Shown here piece by piece: positions 26,622-34,173 of a stretch of DNA of 35,239 nt. The notes under the pieces are model-generated. The model saw only the letters and a program-made list of their open reading frames with translations. It was not told where the DNA came from and searched no databases. Source of the stretch: Algicola sp. (GTDB lineage: Bacteria > Bacteroidota > Bacteroidia > Flavobacteriales > Flavobacteriaceae); NCBI GenBank assembly GCA_018222915.1, contig JAAEZI010000029.1:1-35239 (forward strand), given 5' to 3'. Both the position numbers and the translations under genes were made by a program. Position 1 is the stretch's first letter. Each line of letters begins with the position of its first letter.

Positions 26622-27131
26622 ATGAAACACTTAAAAACCCTTTTATTCGCCGCTATACTATTTGCAGGTACAACTAACCTTGCTACAGCACAAAGTAAAG
26701 TCGCACATATAAACACGACGGAATTGGTGCAAGCGATGCCTGAAATGAAAGCGGCACAAGCTGAAATCGAAAAACTGTCTAAAACTTACGATGCTGAGTA
26801 TAAAACTTTAGTGACAGACTTACAGAACAAAGTAAAGCAGTATAGAGCTGAAGCTGAAACTAAAACTGAAGAAGAAAATACAAAAAGAGCTCAGGAAGTA
26901 CAGCAGATAGAGCAAAGTATTCGTCAATACCAAGCGCAAGCGCAAGAAGACTTAGGAAAGAAAGAAGCCGCTTTATTGAAGCCTATCTTTGAAAAAGCAA
27001 AAGCAGCTATTGAAAAAGTTTCCAAAGCCAAAGGATTCCAATATGTATTGGATTCAACACAAGGTGGTGGTGTCATCGTTGCTGATGGTACAGATCTTTT
27101 AGCTGATGTAAAGAAGGAATTAGGATTCTAA
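26622..27131 (+). CDS. OmpH/Skp family periplasmic chaperone
   Basis: This 169-residue protein has the normal Skp size. It has a signal peptide (about 1-23, cleavage after ATAQ), the KVAHINTTELVQAMPEM start, a long coiled-coil arm (about 45-125) and the C-terminal AKGFQYVLDSTQGGGVIVADGTDL segment. It should hold unfolded outer-membrane proteins in the periplasm for BamA. It is the second of two tandem paralogues and is followed by a strong terminator. Confidence 0.93.
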   Translation: MKHLKTLLFAAILFAGTTNLATAQSKVAHINTTELVQAMPEMKAAQAEIEKLSKTYDAEYKTLVTDLQNKVKQYRAEAETKTEEENTKRAQEVQQIEQSIRQYQAQAQEDLGKKEAALLKPIFEKAKAAIEKVSKAKGFQYVLDSTQGGGVIVADGTDLLADVKKELGF

Positions 27132-27154
27132 GCATCAAAAAATTAATATGAAAT

Positions 27155-27189
27155 AAAGCCGCTTTTTACGAAGCGGCTTTTTTATTTTT
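27155..27189 (+). terminator. terminator after the bamA-ompH cluster
   Basis: AAAGCCGCTT (27155-27164) and AAGCGGCTTT (27171-27180) form a perfect 10-bp stem with a 6-base loop, followed by TTTATTTTT. It lies 23 bases past the ompH stop and runs directly into the murI promoter element. Confidence 0.88.
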
Positions 27190-27190
27190 G
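27183..27190 (+). promoter_or_regulatory. -7 element of murI, inside the terminator T-tract
   Basis: TATTTTTG matches TAnnTTTG exactly and ends seven bases before the murI ATG, so the transcript would be leaderless or nearly so. It shares bases with the U-tract of the preceding terminator. No -33 TTG is apparent. Confidence 0.45.
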
Positions 27191-27197
27191 TACTATC

Positions 27198-27977
27198 ATG
27201 AGTTCACAACCCATTGGTATATTTGATTCTGGAATTGGAGGAACGTCTATCTTCAAGGAAATTCACGCCTTGTTGCCAAATGAAGATACCATCTACTTAG
27301 CAGACAGTAAAAATGCACCCTATGGTGGTAAGTCAAAACAAGACATCCTTAAATTAAGCATCAAAAACACGGAGTGGCTTCTCAAAAAAAAAGCAAAATT
27401 GATTGTTGTTGCTTGTAACACAGCTACGACAAATGCCATTAAAGAATTACGAGATGCTTATGATGTGCCATTTATTGGTATAGAGCCAGCTATTAAACCA
27501 GCGGCATTGAATACCCAAACTAAAGCGATTGGTATTCTCGCTACGAAAGGAACTTTAAGTAGTGAACTTTTTCACAAAACATCAGATTTGTATAGTCATG
27601 GGATTGATCTTATTGAGCAAGTTGGTGAAGGGATTGTTCCTCTGGTAGAAGCCGGAAAAACGAATAGCCCAGAAATGCGAACCCTATTGGAAGCTTATCT
27701 CAAGCCTATGTTAAAAGCCGATATTGACTATCTCGTTTTAGGCTGTACACATTATCCATATTTGATTCCAATGCTCTTAGAACTTCTCCCGACCCATGTA
27801 AAAATTATTGATTCTGGTTTGGCTGTGGCTAAACAAACAAAGGCTGTCTTGGAGCAACATGATTTACTGAACAACAGTATGCGATTCCCAAAGAACACGT
27901 TCTATTCCAACGGCAACGTTGATGTGCTCAAATCATTATTGGATGACACTTTTAAAACTAAAGCTTTAGATTTCTAA
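27198..27977 (+). CDS. murI: glutamate racemase
   Basis: This 259-residue enzyme converts L- to D-glutamate for peptidoglycan. The two catalytic cysteines are C73 in VVACNTATTNA and C183 in LGCTHYPYL. The N-terminal IGIFDSGIGGTS holds the conserved D10-S11 pair, and APYGGKS contributes to substrate binding. It is likely expressed from its own promoter after the ompH terminator. It converges on the gamma-carbonic anhydrase gene, with only 15 bases between the stops. Confidence 0.97.
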   Translation: MSSQPIGIFDSGIGGTSIFKEIHALLPNEDTIYLADSKNAPYGGKSKQDILKLSIKNTEWLLKKKAKLIVVACNTATTNAIKELRDAYDVPFIGIEPAIKPAALNTQTKAIGILATKGTLSSELFHKTSDLYSHGIDLIEQVGEGIVPLVEAGKTNSPEMRTLLEAYLKPMLKADIDYLVLGCTHYPYLIPMLLELLPTHVKIIDSGLAVAKQTKAVLEQHDLLNNSMRFPKNTFYSNGNVDVLKSLLDDTFKTKALDF

Positions 27978-27992
27978 AGAAAGGGGGTATGA

Positions 27993-28505
27993 CTATTCAA
28001 ACCAACTAGAATAGGTCACATAATTATTCGCTATGCGATCTATTTCATCAGAAATTAGCGCTTTACTAATATCTTTTACCTTGACTGCTGGAATTCCGGC
28101 ATAAATACTTCCGGACGCTACAATCGTATTTTTAGTTACGACAGCACCTGCTGCGATAATACTATGACTTTCCACGATACAATCATCCATGATAATACTT
28201 CCCATACCTATCAAAACATTGTCATGTATGGTACAACCATGCACAATAGCATTATGTCCTATGGATACATTATTTCCTATAGTTGTTGGTGATTTTTGAT
28301 AGGTCGCATGAATAACAGCACCATCCTGAACATTCACTTTATTCCCCATTTTAATGAAATGAACATCGCCTCTAACGACCGCATTAAACCAAATACTACA
28401 TTGGTTGCCCATATCCACATCACCAACAATGGTCGCATTATCTGCGACAAAGCAATCTTTTGGTATGTTCGGATGTTTTCCGTTTACAGCTTTAATAATT
28501 GGCAT
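27993..28505 (-). CDS. gamma-carbonic anhydrase family protein (YrdA/PaaY-like)
   Basis: This 170-residue left-handed beta-helix protein is built from hexapeptide repeats (for example ADNATIVGDVDMGNQ and DGAVIHATYQK). The metal-binding histidines of the gamma-CA family are visible in VIHAT, SIGHNAIVHG and TIHDN. These proteins are trimers; many relatives are annotated as carbonic anhydrases or transferases without proof of activity. It is a single gene, downstream of and codirectional with the LytTR system upstream of it on the minus strand, with 38 bases between. Confidence 0.9.
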   Translation of the reverse strand: MPIIKAVNGKHPNIPKDCFVADNATIVGDVDMGNQCSIWFNAVVRGDVHFIKMGNKVNVQDGAVIHATYQKSPTTIGNNVSIGHNAIVHGCTIHDNVLIGMGSIIMDDCIVESHSIIAAGAVVTKNTIVASGSIYAGIPAVKVKDISKALISDEIDRIANNYVTYSSWFE

Positions 28506-28543
28506 ATTTTTTTGATGTTTTGAATTGAACTGAAGTCGCTAAC

Positions 28544-29278
28544 TTACTTAAAATAGGATAACAAATCTGATTTCTTTGATGCGGAAACCATAATTTCCTT
28601 ACCATTACTCAGTACCACACTACCACCCTTTCCTTTAATATACTTTTTAACTTCATTTACGTTGACTAAATAACTTTTATGCACCCGAGCAAAACCACTA
28701 TCAGAAAGTGCTTCTTCAAAATACTTCAAGGTTTTACTCACCAATTTCTTTTTATTGGTGTTTAGATAGATTTCGGTGTAGTTATCATCCGCTTTACAAT
28801 ATAAAATATCTGCAGTCTCCAAAACATCAAACCCGTCTTGTTGTGGAATGGTAATCTTGCCATTCACATTATTGGTCTTGGGAACTAAAACTTGATCTTG
28901 CAGCGCATCTTCCTTCGTCTTAATTTCAGCGACATAATCGACAGCTTTTATCAGTTCATCAATCGAAATGGGCTTCATGAGATAATACGACGCATGTGCG
29001 TTTAAAGCATCTATAGCATAATGATTGTAAGCCGTAACAAAAACAGTTTCAAAGTTAATGTCACCAACCTTATCTAATAAATCAAAGGCATTGCCATAAG
29101 GCATTTCCACATCCAGAAAGACCAAGTCTAATTCTTGATTCCTAATAAGTATTAAGGCTTCCTCTACATTACCAGCCTCACCTAAAACTTCAACATTAGG
29201 GCAATATTTATGTAAGTAGTTTTTCAATATGGTTCTACTAGTTTCTTCGTCTTCTACAATGATTGATCTTAATTTCAT
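28544..29278 (-). CDS. LytTR-family response regulator
   Basis: This 244-residue protein has a receiver domain (about 3-120) with acidic pocket D10-E11 and phospho-acceptor D56 in LVFLDVEMP, then a LytTR DNA-binding domain (about 140-244, ending HKSYLVNVNEVKKYIKGKGGSVVLSNG). LytTR proteins bind pairs of short direct repeats about two helical turns apart. Its ATG immediately follows the stop of the kinase gene, so the two form one translational unit. A matching repeat array lies upstream of the divergent operon at 31547-31597 and is its likely target. Confidence 0.95.
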   Translation of the reverse strand: MKLRSIIVEDEETSRTILKNYLHKYCPNVEVLGEAGNVEEALILIRNQELDLVFLDVEMPYGNAFDLLDKVGDINFETVFVTAYNHYAIDALNAHASYYLMKPISIDELIKAVDYVAEIKTKEDALQDQVLVPKTNNVNGKITIPQQDGFDVLETADILYCKADDNYTEIYLNTNKKKLVSKTLKYFEEALSDSGFARVHKSYLVNVNEVKKYIKGKGGSVVLSNGKEIMVSASKKSDLLSYFK

Positions 29279-31450
29279 TTAATCTTTTTTTAAGGTTACA
29301 ACGACTTTAGTTCCCACATCCTCAGCATCTTGAAAATCATCAATAAACACATCCACCTTATCCTTATACATGTCATTTAAAATGGCCACACGCTTTTTGA
29401 TGTTGCCCATACCTTTGGATTTCTGTTTCTGTTGATTTTCTGTTTTCAGATCTTTGGAGCGTGCTCTCCCTATGCCGTCATCAGCGACAGTAATGGTGAT
29501 TTCATGATCACTTTTCTTAGCTATGGTAATTTTTAATAAGCCTTTTTCAGTTTTATATCTTAAGCCATGCCACACAGCATTTTCAATATAAGGCTGTAAG
29601 AGCATAGGTGGAATTTGGTACTCTCCAACGGCAACGTCATCCTTCACGATAATCTCATAATCGAATTTATCTTGAAATCTAAAATGCTCTAATTTTGTAT
29701 ACAGATCTAATAATTCAATTTCCTTTTGTAGTGGAATAAAATCTTCCTCACTATTCTCTAAAACAGCGCGCATGAGGTGCGAGAAATCTGAAAGGTATTT
29801 GTTCGCTGTACGTTCATCATTACTGGCTATAAAACTATTGACAGAATTGAGCGCATTGAAAATAAAATGCGGATTCATTTGGCTTCTTAAAGATTTCAGT
29901 GCTAACAAATTATTTGCCAATCGTTGTTGTTTGATGTATTTGAACATAAAAAATGCCGTAATAAGCAACAAAATCAGGCCGGTAATTAAAGAATAAATAA
30001 TAAGTTGCTGATTTTTATTTCGTTCGCTAGCCAGACTTGTAGTTAACGCACGATCACTTTCTAAACTCGTAATTCGGTTCTGCTGTTCAATAATATTTCG
30101 TCGAAACCTATCTGCCTGAGAAAGTTCTTGCTCTCGTCTAATGTAAAGTTCATCTACCACATTTTTATAAGACTCAAATGTTTCCTTAGCCTTTTCAAAG
30201 TTCCCAGCATCAACATAAACATCGGATAGCTTTTTGGTAGCGTCCTTTTTAACAATTAAATCAGATTTTGCGTCGGCCTCCTCAATACTTTTTTCCAAAT
30301 ATGGGATGGCACTATCATAATCCTTCTGTAAAAAATAGGCATTTCCAATTTTGTAATTTTGCTTTTGAAGGGTGAGGGCACTTTCATTTTCAATAATAGA
30401 ATCTCTTTCAACATCTTGAACATCTTCCACAATTTCTTTTCTTAGCTGAATCTCTTCGGAGTAATTCTGATTGGTATTTTGAAAATCGGCAACAGTCACC
30501 TTTTCTTCTAAAGCTCGTTTTTTCGTTTCTTTTTCAGCTAAATTAAGAGAGTTTACAAAGAAATATTCAGCCTTATCATTGCTTCCTTTTGCATTATAAG
30601 CTTGAGCTATCTTAGAGTTTAAATCAACAATCTTGGGTTTGATTAAATGTTTATTAGCCACTTCCAAACCTTTTTTAAAAGCCTCTACTGCCGCATCATA
30701 ATTCTTAATACTGAAATAGGTATCGCCGAGGCCCTCAAACAACACGACCAATTGATAGTTACTCAACTCCGGCTTGCTAATAGCGTTGTAGGTATCTAAG
30801 CTCTCCTGATAGTTCTTGTTCTTCTCATAGGCTTTCCCTAGGCCCAACTTGGCATGATTAGAAGCAACGTTCTGTAAACTCACCCTGTAGTTAGTTACGG
30901 CTAGATCATATTGTTTCCAGAACATATACACTTCAGCCAATACCAGATAAGCCTCTGCGTTCTGTTTTTGGGAACTACTTTGCTTAAGAGCGTCGCCTAC
31001 AAAAGCAATACTCTTTTCTACATTTTGTTTCTTATATTTTGCAACAGAATCAATTAAGGCATTAAAGGTCTTAATATCGGTCTTAAAATTAGTGTCTAAT
31101 TGTTTTGTGTCATCCGCAGGTTCCACTTCTACAGTCACGCGATGATCTTTACCGATGGTATAATAAACCGTTTCAAAATCTTTATGTCGAATGACTAGCT
31201 CATCACCTTCTCTTGCTTGAATTATAAAAGATCCATCAATATCCGTTCGCGTGTAGGCACCACCATTAACTTCAATATTCACCTTAGAAATGGGCTTATA
31301 TGTATCACTTTCTCTTACAGAACCTCGTATGGTGAAGTACGGTGCTGATTCACGCTGCACCGCTTCTTGGTCACGGGTATTTTGAGCCTTTAAATTTCCG
31401 AAGGAAAAGCAAAGCAACACCAGAATTAGATATGAAAAAAATGGTTTCAT
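29279..31450 (-). CDS. LytS-type histidine kinase with carboxypeptidase-regulatory and TPR sensor
   Basis: The 723-residue protein has a signal peptide (1-22), then a carboxypeptidase-regulatory-like domain (about 38-110; ISKVNIEVNGGAYTRTDIDGSF). TPR repeats follow at about 150-430 (AYLVLAEVYMFWKQYDLAVTNY, LGDTYFSIKNYDAAVEAF, GNAYFLQKDYDSAIPYLEKS), then a coiled coil (435-480) and one transmembrane helix (483-505). The cytoplasmic kinase is of the His_kinase/LytS type: H528 in QMNPHFIFNALNS, N-box N624 (ENAVWHGL) and G1 box DDGIGR (657-662). The sensor part is periplasmic and should read an envelope signal or protein partner. It pairs with the LytTR regulator directly downstream. Confidence 0.93.
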   Translation of the reverse strand: MKPFFSYLILVLLCFSFGNLKAQNTRDQEAVQRESAPYFTIRGSVRESDTYKPISKVNIEVNGGAYTRTDIDGSFIIQAREGDELVIRHKDFETVYYTIGKDHRVTVEVEPADDTKQLDTNFKTDIKTFNALIDSVAKYKKQNVEKSIAFVGDALKQSSSQKQNAEAYLVLAEVYMFWKQYDLAVTNYRVSLQNVASNHAKLGLGKAYEKNKNYQESLDTYNAISKPELSNYQLVVLFEGLGDTYFSIKNYDAAVEAFKKGLEVANKHLIKPKIVDLNSKIAQAYNAKGSNDKAEYFFVNSLNLAEKETKKRALEEKVTVADFQNTNQNYSEEIQLRKEIVEDVQDVERDSIIENESALTLQKQNYKIGNAYFLQKDYDSAIPYLEKSIEEADAKSDLIVKKDATKKLSDVYVDAGNFEKAKETFESYKNVVDELYIRREQELSQADRFRRNIIEQQNRITSLESDRALTTSLASERNKNQQLIIYSLITGLILLLITAFFMFKYIKQQRLANNLLALKSLRSQMNPHFIFNALNSVNSFIASNDERTANKYLSDFSHLMRAVLENSEEDFIPLQKEIELLDLYTKLEHFRFQDKFDYEIIVKDDVAVGEYQIPPMLLQPYIENAVWHGLRYKTEKGLLKITIAKKSDHEITITVADDGIGRARSKDLKTENQQKQKSKGMGNIKKRVAILNDMYKDKVDVFIDDFQDAEDVGTKVVVTLKKD

Positions 31451-31546
31451 TAATTGTTATTGAACGCAATAAACTTACGTGTTTTAATTGATTAAATAAA
31501 ACTGGTATTCGCAAAATGATGTCATTTTAAAGCCAATTAGTAGGCT

Positions 31547-31600
31547 TAACTCACTCAGTCCTATAACTGACTCATTGGCTCGTTGTATTGACTCATTTTG
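31547..31600 (+). promoter_or_regulatory. predicted LytTR operator: three 9-bp direct repeats at 21-bp steps
   Basis: TAACTCACT (31547-31555), TGACTCATT (31568-31576) and TGACTCATT (31589-31597) lie in the same orientation with exactly 12 bases between each, so they sit on the same DNA face two turns apart. The third copy runs into TTTG (31597-31600), a possible -33 element. A -7-like TAGATTTA (31626-31633) follows after 25 bases. LytTR regulators are known to bind such repeat pairs, and a LytTR gene is divergent from this site. The rest of the 31451-31654 gap shows nothing else recognisable. Confidence 0.6.
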
Positions 31601-31654
31601 GTTTTTAATGTCGATAAGATGCCCATAGATTTACCAGCATTAATCAAAATAATC

Positions 31655-32680
31655 ATGACAAAAATGAAAAACCTCACCTTAAGCATCTTGTTAATCATTA
31701 GCTATATTGGTACGACCAATGCCCAACATAAAGGAAATTATGATCTTATTTCCAGGCAAAACGTATTGCATTCAGGAAATGCGAATATTTACAATCCTAC
31801 TGTTCAGCAGCATATTAATAAAATCCTCAATCCAAGTACTACCGTTTTTATTGATGTAAAAGCCTTACAAAATGTGGAAGCGACTACTTATACAGCTATC
31901 TTCAACGTCTCTCAAATAGGACCAACGGCAGATAGTACAAACTTGCTTATGTCTCGTCGAGTTCAAAATATAAAAGAGGAACTCAAAAGCATTGGTATCA
32001 CCGAAGATGCTATTGCCATTGATGTCATTTCCTTCGTCCCTAATTACGAAATAGAAGTACAAAAAAAGCTATTTAGTAAAACATATACAGAAGTACCCAA
32101 CGGCTTTGAGTTACAACAAAACTTACACATTCAGTTTACAAAAACGAATCAATTTGAAAGTATTTTAACCGCTTGTGCCAAAAGTGAAATATACAATTTA
32201 GTAAAAGTGGATTACTATATTGAGAATATTGCGGAGGTCTACAAAAACCTTCAAACAAAACTCTTAAAACTCATTGAAGAAAAGAAAAGCTATTACAAGA
32301 CCTTAAGTTTTGATTTAGCAAACTATAATGTGGCCATTGCTGATGATCAATATTGTTATTTTCCTAAAGACTTTTATCAAAGCTATCAAGCCTTTAACAG
32401 TGTCTCTTTTGAGGCCATTAAAAAAAGAAAAGGCGTAACCACTGCAAAAAAGCAAACATCCTATTATTATCAGCCATTGTCTTATGAAAACTACGATGTC
32501 GTCATCAATCCTTCCATTTTAGAGCCTGTAGTTCAGATAGGCATGAATATCCGATTACAATATAGTCCGAAACCAGTCACAGCGAAACCAGAACCTGTTG
32601 TAAAAACTGAAATCAAGCACAAATATTATGTGGTATCACCAAATGGGACCTTAGATATTAAAGCATTACAAACCGATTAA
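31655..32680 (+). CDS. secreted SIMPL (DUF541)-like protein
   Basis: From ATG 31655 this is 341 residues with a signal peptide (first 24 residues, ending TTNAQ). The frame is open 19 codons further upstream to 31598, but that stretch overlaps the predicted promoter; the ATG at 31664 is an equally good start. The central region (about 55-200) has the SIMPL/DUF541 look: FIDVKALQNVEATTYTAIF strand, an alpha segment ending KEELKSIGITEDAIAIDV, then PNYEIEVQ and a second alpha/beta repeat. The C-terminal part (about 215-341) is Tyr- and Pro-rich and unassigned. It is probably periplasmic or on the outer-membrane surface. It is the first gene of an operon with a 48-codon gene and a VWA lipoprotein gene. 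Confidence 0.65.
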   Translation: MTKMKNLTLSILLIISYIGTTNAQHKGNYDLISRQNVLHSGNANIYNPTVQQHINKILNPSTTVFIDVKALQNVEATTYTAIFNVSQIGPTADSTNLLMSRRVQNIKEELKSIGITEDAIAIDVISFVPNYEIEVQKKLFSKTYTEVPNGFELQQNLHIQFTKTNQFESILTACAKSEIYNLVKVDYYIENIAEVYKNLQTKLLKLIEEKKSYYKTLSFDLANYNVAIADDQYCYFPKDFYQSYQAFNSVSFEAIKKRKGVTTAKKQTSYYYQPLSYENYDVVINPSILEPVVQIGMNIRLQYSPKPVTAKPEPVVKTEIKHKYYVVSPNGTLDIKALQTD

Positions 32681-32689
32681 TATAACACT

Positions 32690-32836
32690 ATGAAAACCAC
32701 CTTTTTTTTAACTGTCTTAATGACCTTAAACATGCCGACCTACAACAATCTTTTTGGCTATGGCTATAAGTTTGATGAACTCTTGAATGCTTTAGACAAG
32801 CGAGTACACTTTGAAGGTACGGCCATCCAAGACTAA
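32690..32836 (+). CDS. small 48-residue protein, unknown function
   Basis: An ATG nine bases after the SIMPL-like stop opens a 48-codon frame ending in TAA. A short hydrophobic N-terminus (MKTTFFLTVLMTLNM) is followed by NNLFGYGYKFDELLNALDKRVHFEG, which looks like a folded amphipathic helix. It could be exported or membrane-associated. Its position, exactly filling the gap between two same-strand genes with A-rich leaders on each side, supports it as a real gene. I recognise no family. Confidence 0.5.
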   Translation: MKTTFFLTVLMTLNMPTYNNLFGYGYKFDELLNALDKRVHFEGTAIQD

Positions 32837-32861
32837 AAAATAACCCAAAAAATACATCACA

Positions 32862-34016
32862 ATGAAACAATTATTTAAAACCATGACTTGGGTCTTTTGC
32901 TTGATAAGTATGTTATCCTGCGATGCCAAAGTAAAGACAACCTCGAAGGAAATCGCTTTTAACACCAAAGTAAAACCTGCGAAAAAGCAATTCATAAAAG
33001 TGGCACTACTTCTTGACACGAGTAATAGTATGGATGGTCTCATAGATCAAGCTAAAGCACAACTTTGGGATATTGTCAATGAATTGTCCTATGCAAGATG
33101 CGCCGAACAAAAACCTAATCTTCTCATAGCCTTGTATGAATACGGTAATGACGGACTCAATAGCGAGGAGGGATTCATCAGACAGGTATTGTCATTTAGC
33201 AATGATTTGGATGTCATATCTGAAAAATTATTCTCGTTAACTACAAACGGTGGTAATGAATATTGCGGTCAAGTGATACAAACCTCACTAAATCAATTAG
33301 AATGGGGTGACGATCCAGATGACCTTAAATTGGTTTTTATCGCTGGCAATGAACCGTTTTCACAAGGGAAGGTCAATTACCAAGATGCTGCTAAGCAGGC
33401 CCATAAAAACGACATAAGCGTCAATACCATTTTCTGCGGTGATTACAATCAAGGCATTGCAACGTATTGGAAAGATGGCGCAGATCTTTCACATGGTAAT
33501 TACATGGCGATTAATCACAATCATGCCACCACTTATGTGGCAACACCTTATGATGATCAAATACTCCAGCTCAATCATAAGCTCAACAACACCTACATTG
33601 CCTATGGAGAAACCGGAAAGCAAAAAATGGCATTGCAATCTGAACAAGACGAAAAGGCTTATGGTTACAGTCAAGAAAACGCGGTGAGTAGAACCGTGAG
33701 TAAAAGTTCACATTTATATAAAAATTCGAGATGGGATTTGGTTGATGCTGAAAAGGAAGGAACGGTACAATTAGATCAATTGAAAAAAGAAGCCTTGCCT
33801 GAAGCGCTCAGAAAAATGAGTGCATCAGAATTAGAGGCTTATATAAAGCATAAACGTGAAGAACGAGACAAAGTTCAAAAAGATATTCAAAAGTTAAATG
33901 AGCAGAGACGACAATTTATATCATCTCAACAAAAATCAAATGACAATGGATTGGAAAGCGCGATGATAAAAGCGATTAAAACCCAAGCAAAAGCCAAAAA
34001 GTATACATGGCAATAA
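32862..34016 (+). CDS. VWA-domain lipoprotein
   Basis: The 384-residue protein has a lipoprotein signal peptide with lipobox L18-S19-C20. A von Willebrand factor A domain follows (about 45-250): the MIDAS motif DTSNS is at 52-56 (KVALLLDTSNSMDGLIDQAK), with further segments LIALYEYGNDGL, LTTNGGNEYCGQV and LVFIAGNEPFSQG. After a linker, a charged helical C-terminal part (about 310-384; ELEAYIKHKREERDKVQKDI) ends in KKYTWQ. VWA domains bind protein ligands through a metal ion; the substrate is unknown. Related VWA proteins occur widely in Bacteroidota, as I recall. It is the last gene of the operon under the predicted LytTR operator. Confidence 0.85.
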   Translation: MKQLFKTMTWVFCLISMLSCDAKVKTTSKEIAFNTKVKPAKKQFIKVALLLDTSNSMDGLIDQAKAQLWDIVNELSYARCAEQKPNLLIALYEYGNDGLNSEEGFIRQVLSFSNDLDVISEKLFSLTTNGGNEYCGQVIQTSLNQLEWGDDPDDLKLVFIAGNEPFSQGKVNYQDAAKQAHKNDISVNTIFCGDYNQGIATYWKDGADLSHGNYMAINHNHATTYVATPYDDQILQLNHKLNNTYIAYGETGKQKMALQSEQDEKAYGYSQENAVSRTVSKSSHLYKNSRWDLVDAEKEGTVQLDQLKKEALPEALRKMSASELEAYIKHKREERDKVQKDIQKLNEQRRQFISSQQKSNDNGLESAMIKAIKTQAKAKKYTWQ

Positions 34017-34017
34017 G

Positions 34018-34115
34018 ATGCATAGCGTTTCCCTTCTTTCTCACTTACCGGTTCGTAAGAAGGGTCGTGCTTTCGGTAGTCGCTATCAAAGATGAGCTCC
34101 AACAAAACCTCTATC
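34018..34115 (+). other. intergenic stretch with a hairpin and open short frames
   Basis: CCCTTCTT (34034-34041) is complementary to AAGAAGGG (34060-34067), with an inner CTTAC/GTAAG pair. Short frames run through on both strands (for example a 25-codon ATG frame from 34018), but none resembles a known protein. It may be a degraded gene end or a copy of a dispersed intergenic repeat; I cannot tell from one copy. Confidence 0.25.
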
Positions 34116-34123
34116 ACTAACGC

Positions 34124-34152
34124 AAAAAGTCTCGATAATATCGAGACTTTTT
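34124..34152. terminator. bidirectional terminator between VWA and porP/sprF genes
   Basis: AAAAAGTCTCGAT (34124-34136) and ATCGAGACTTTTT (34140-34152) form a perfect 13-bp stem with an AAT loop. A and T runs on both ends let it serve the convergent VWA and PorP/SprF genes. Confidence 0.9.
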
Positions 34153-34173
34153 ATATTTTTAAATAGGTGGTTT

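Noticed and set aside
31598-31654. N-terminal extension of the SIMPL-like protein from an upstream ATG
   Set aside because: It would overlap the predicted -33/-7 region and put about 20 polar residues before a good signal peptide; the ATG at 31655 or 31664 is better.
33926-34117. 63-codon minus-strand frame with a hydrophobic stretch at the end of the VWA gene
   Set aside because: Overlaps the VWA gene over nearly half its length and opposes its conserved C-terminus; the hydrophobic run is what antisense of Lys/Gln/Asn-rich codons gives.
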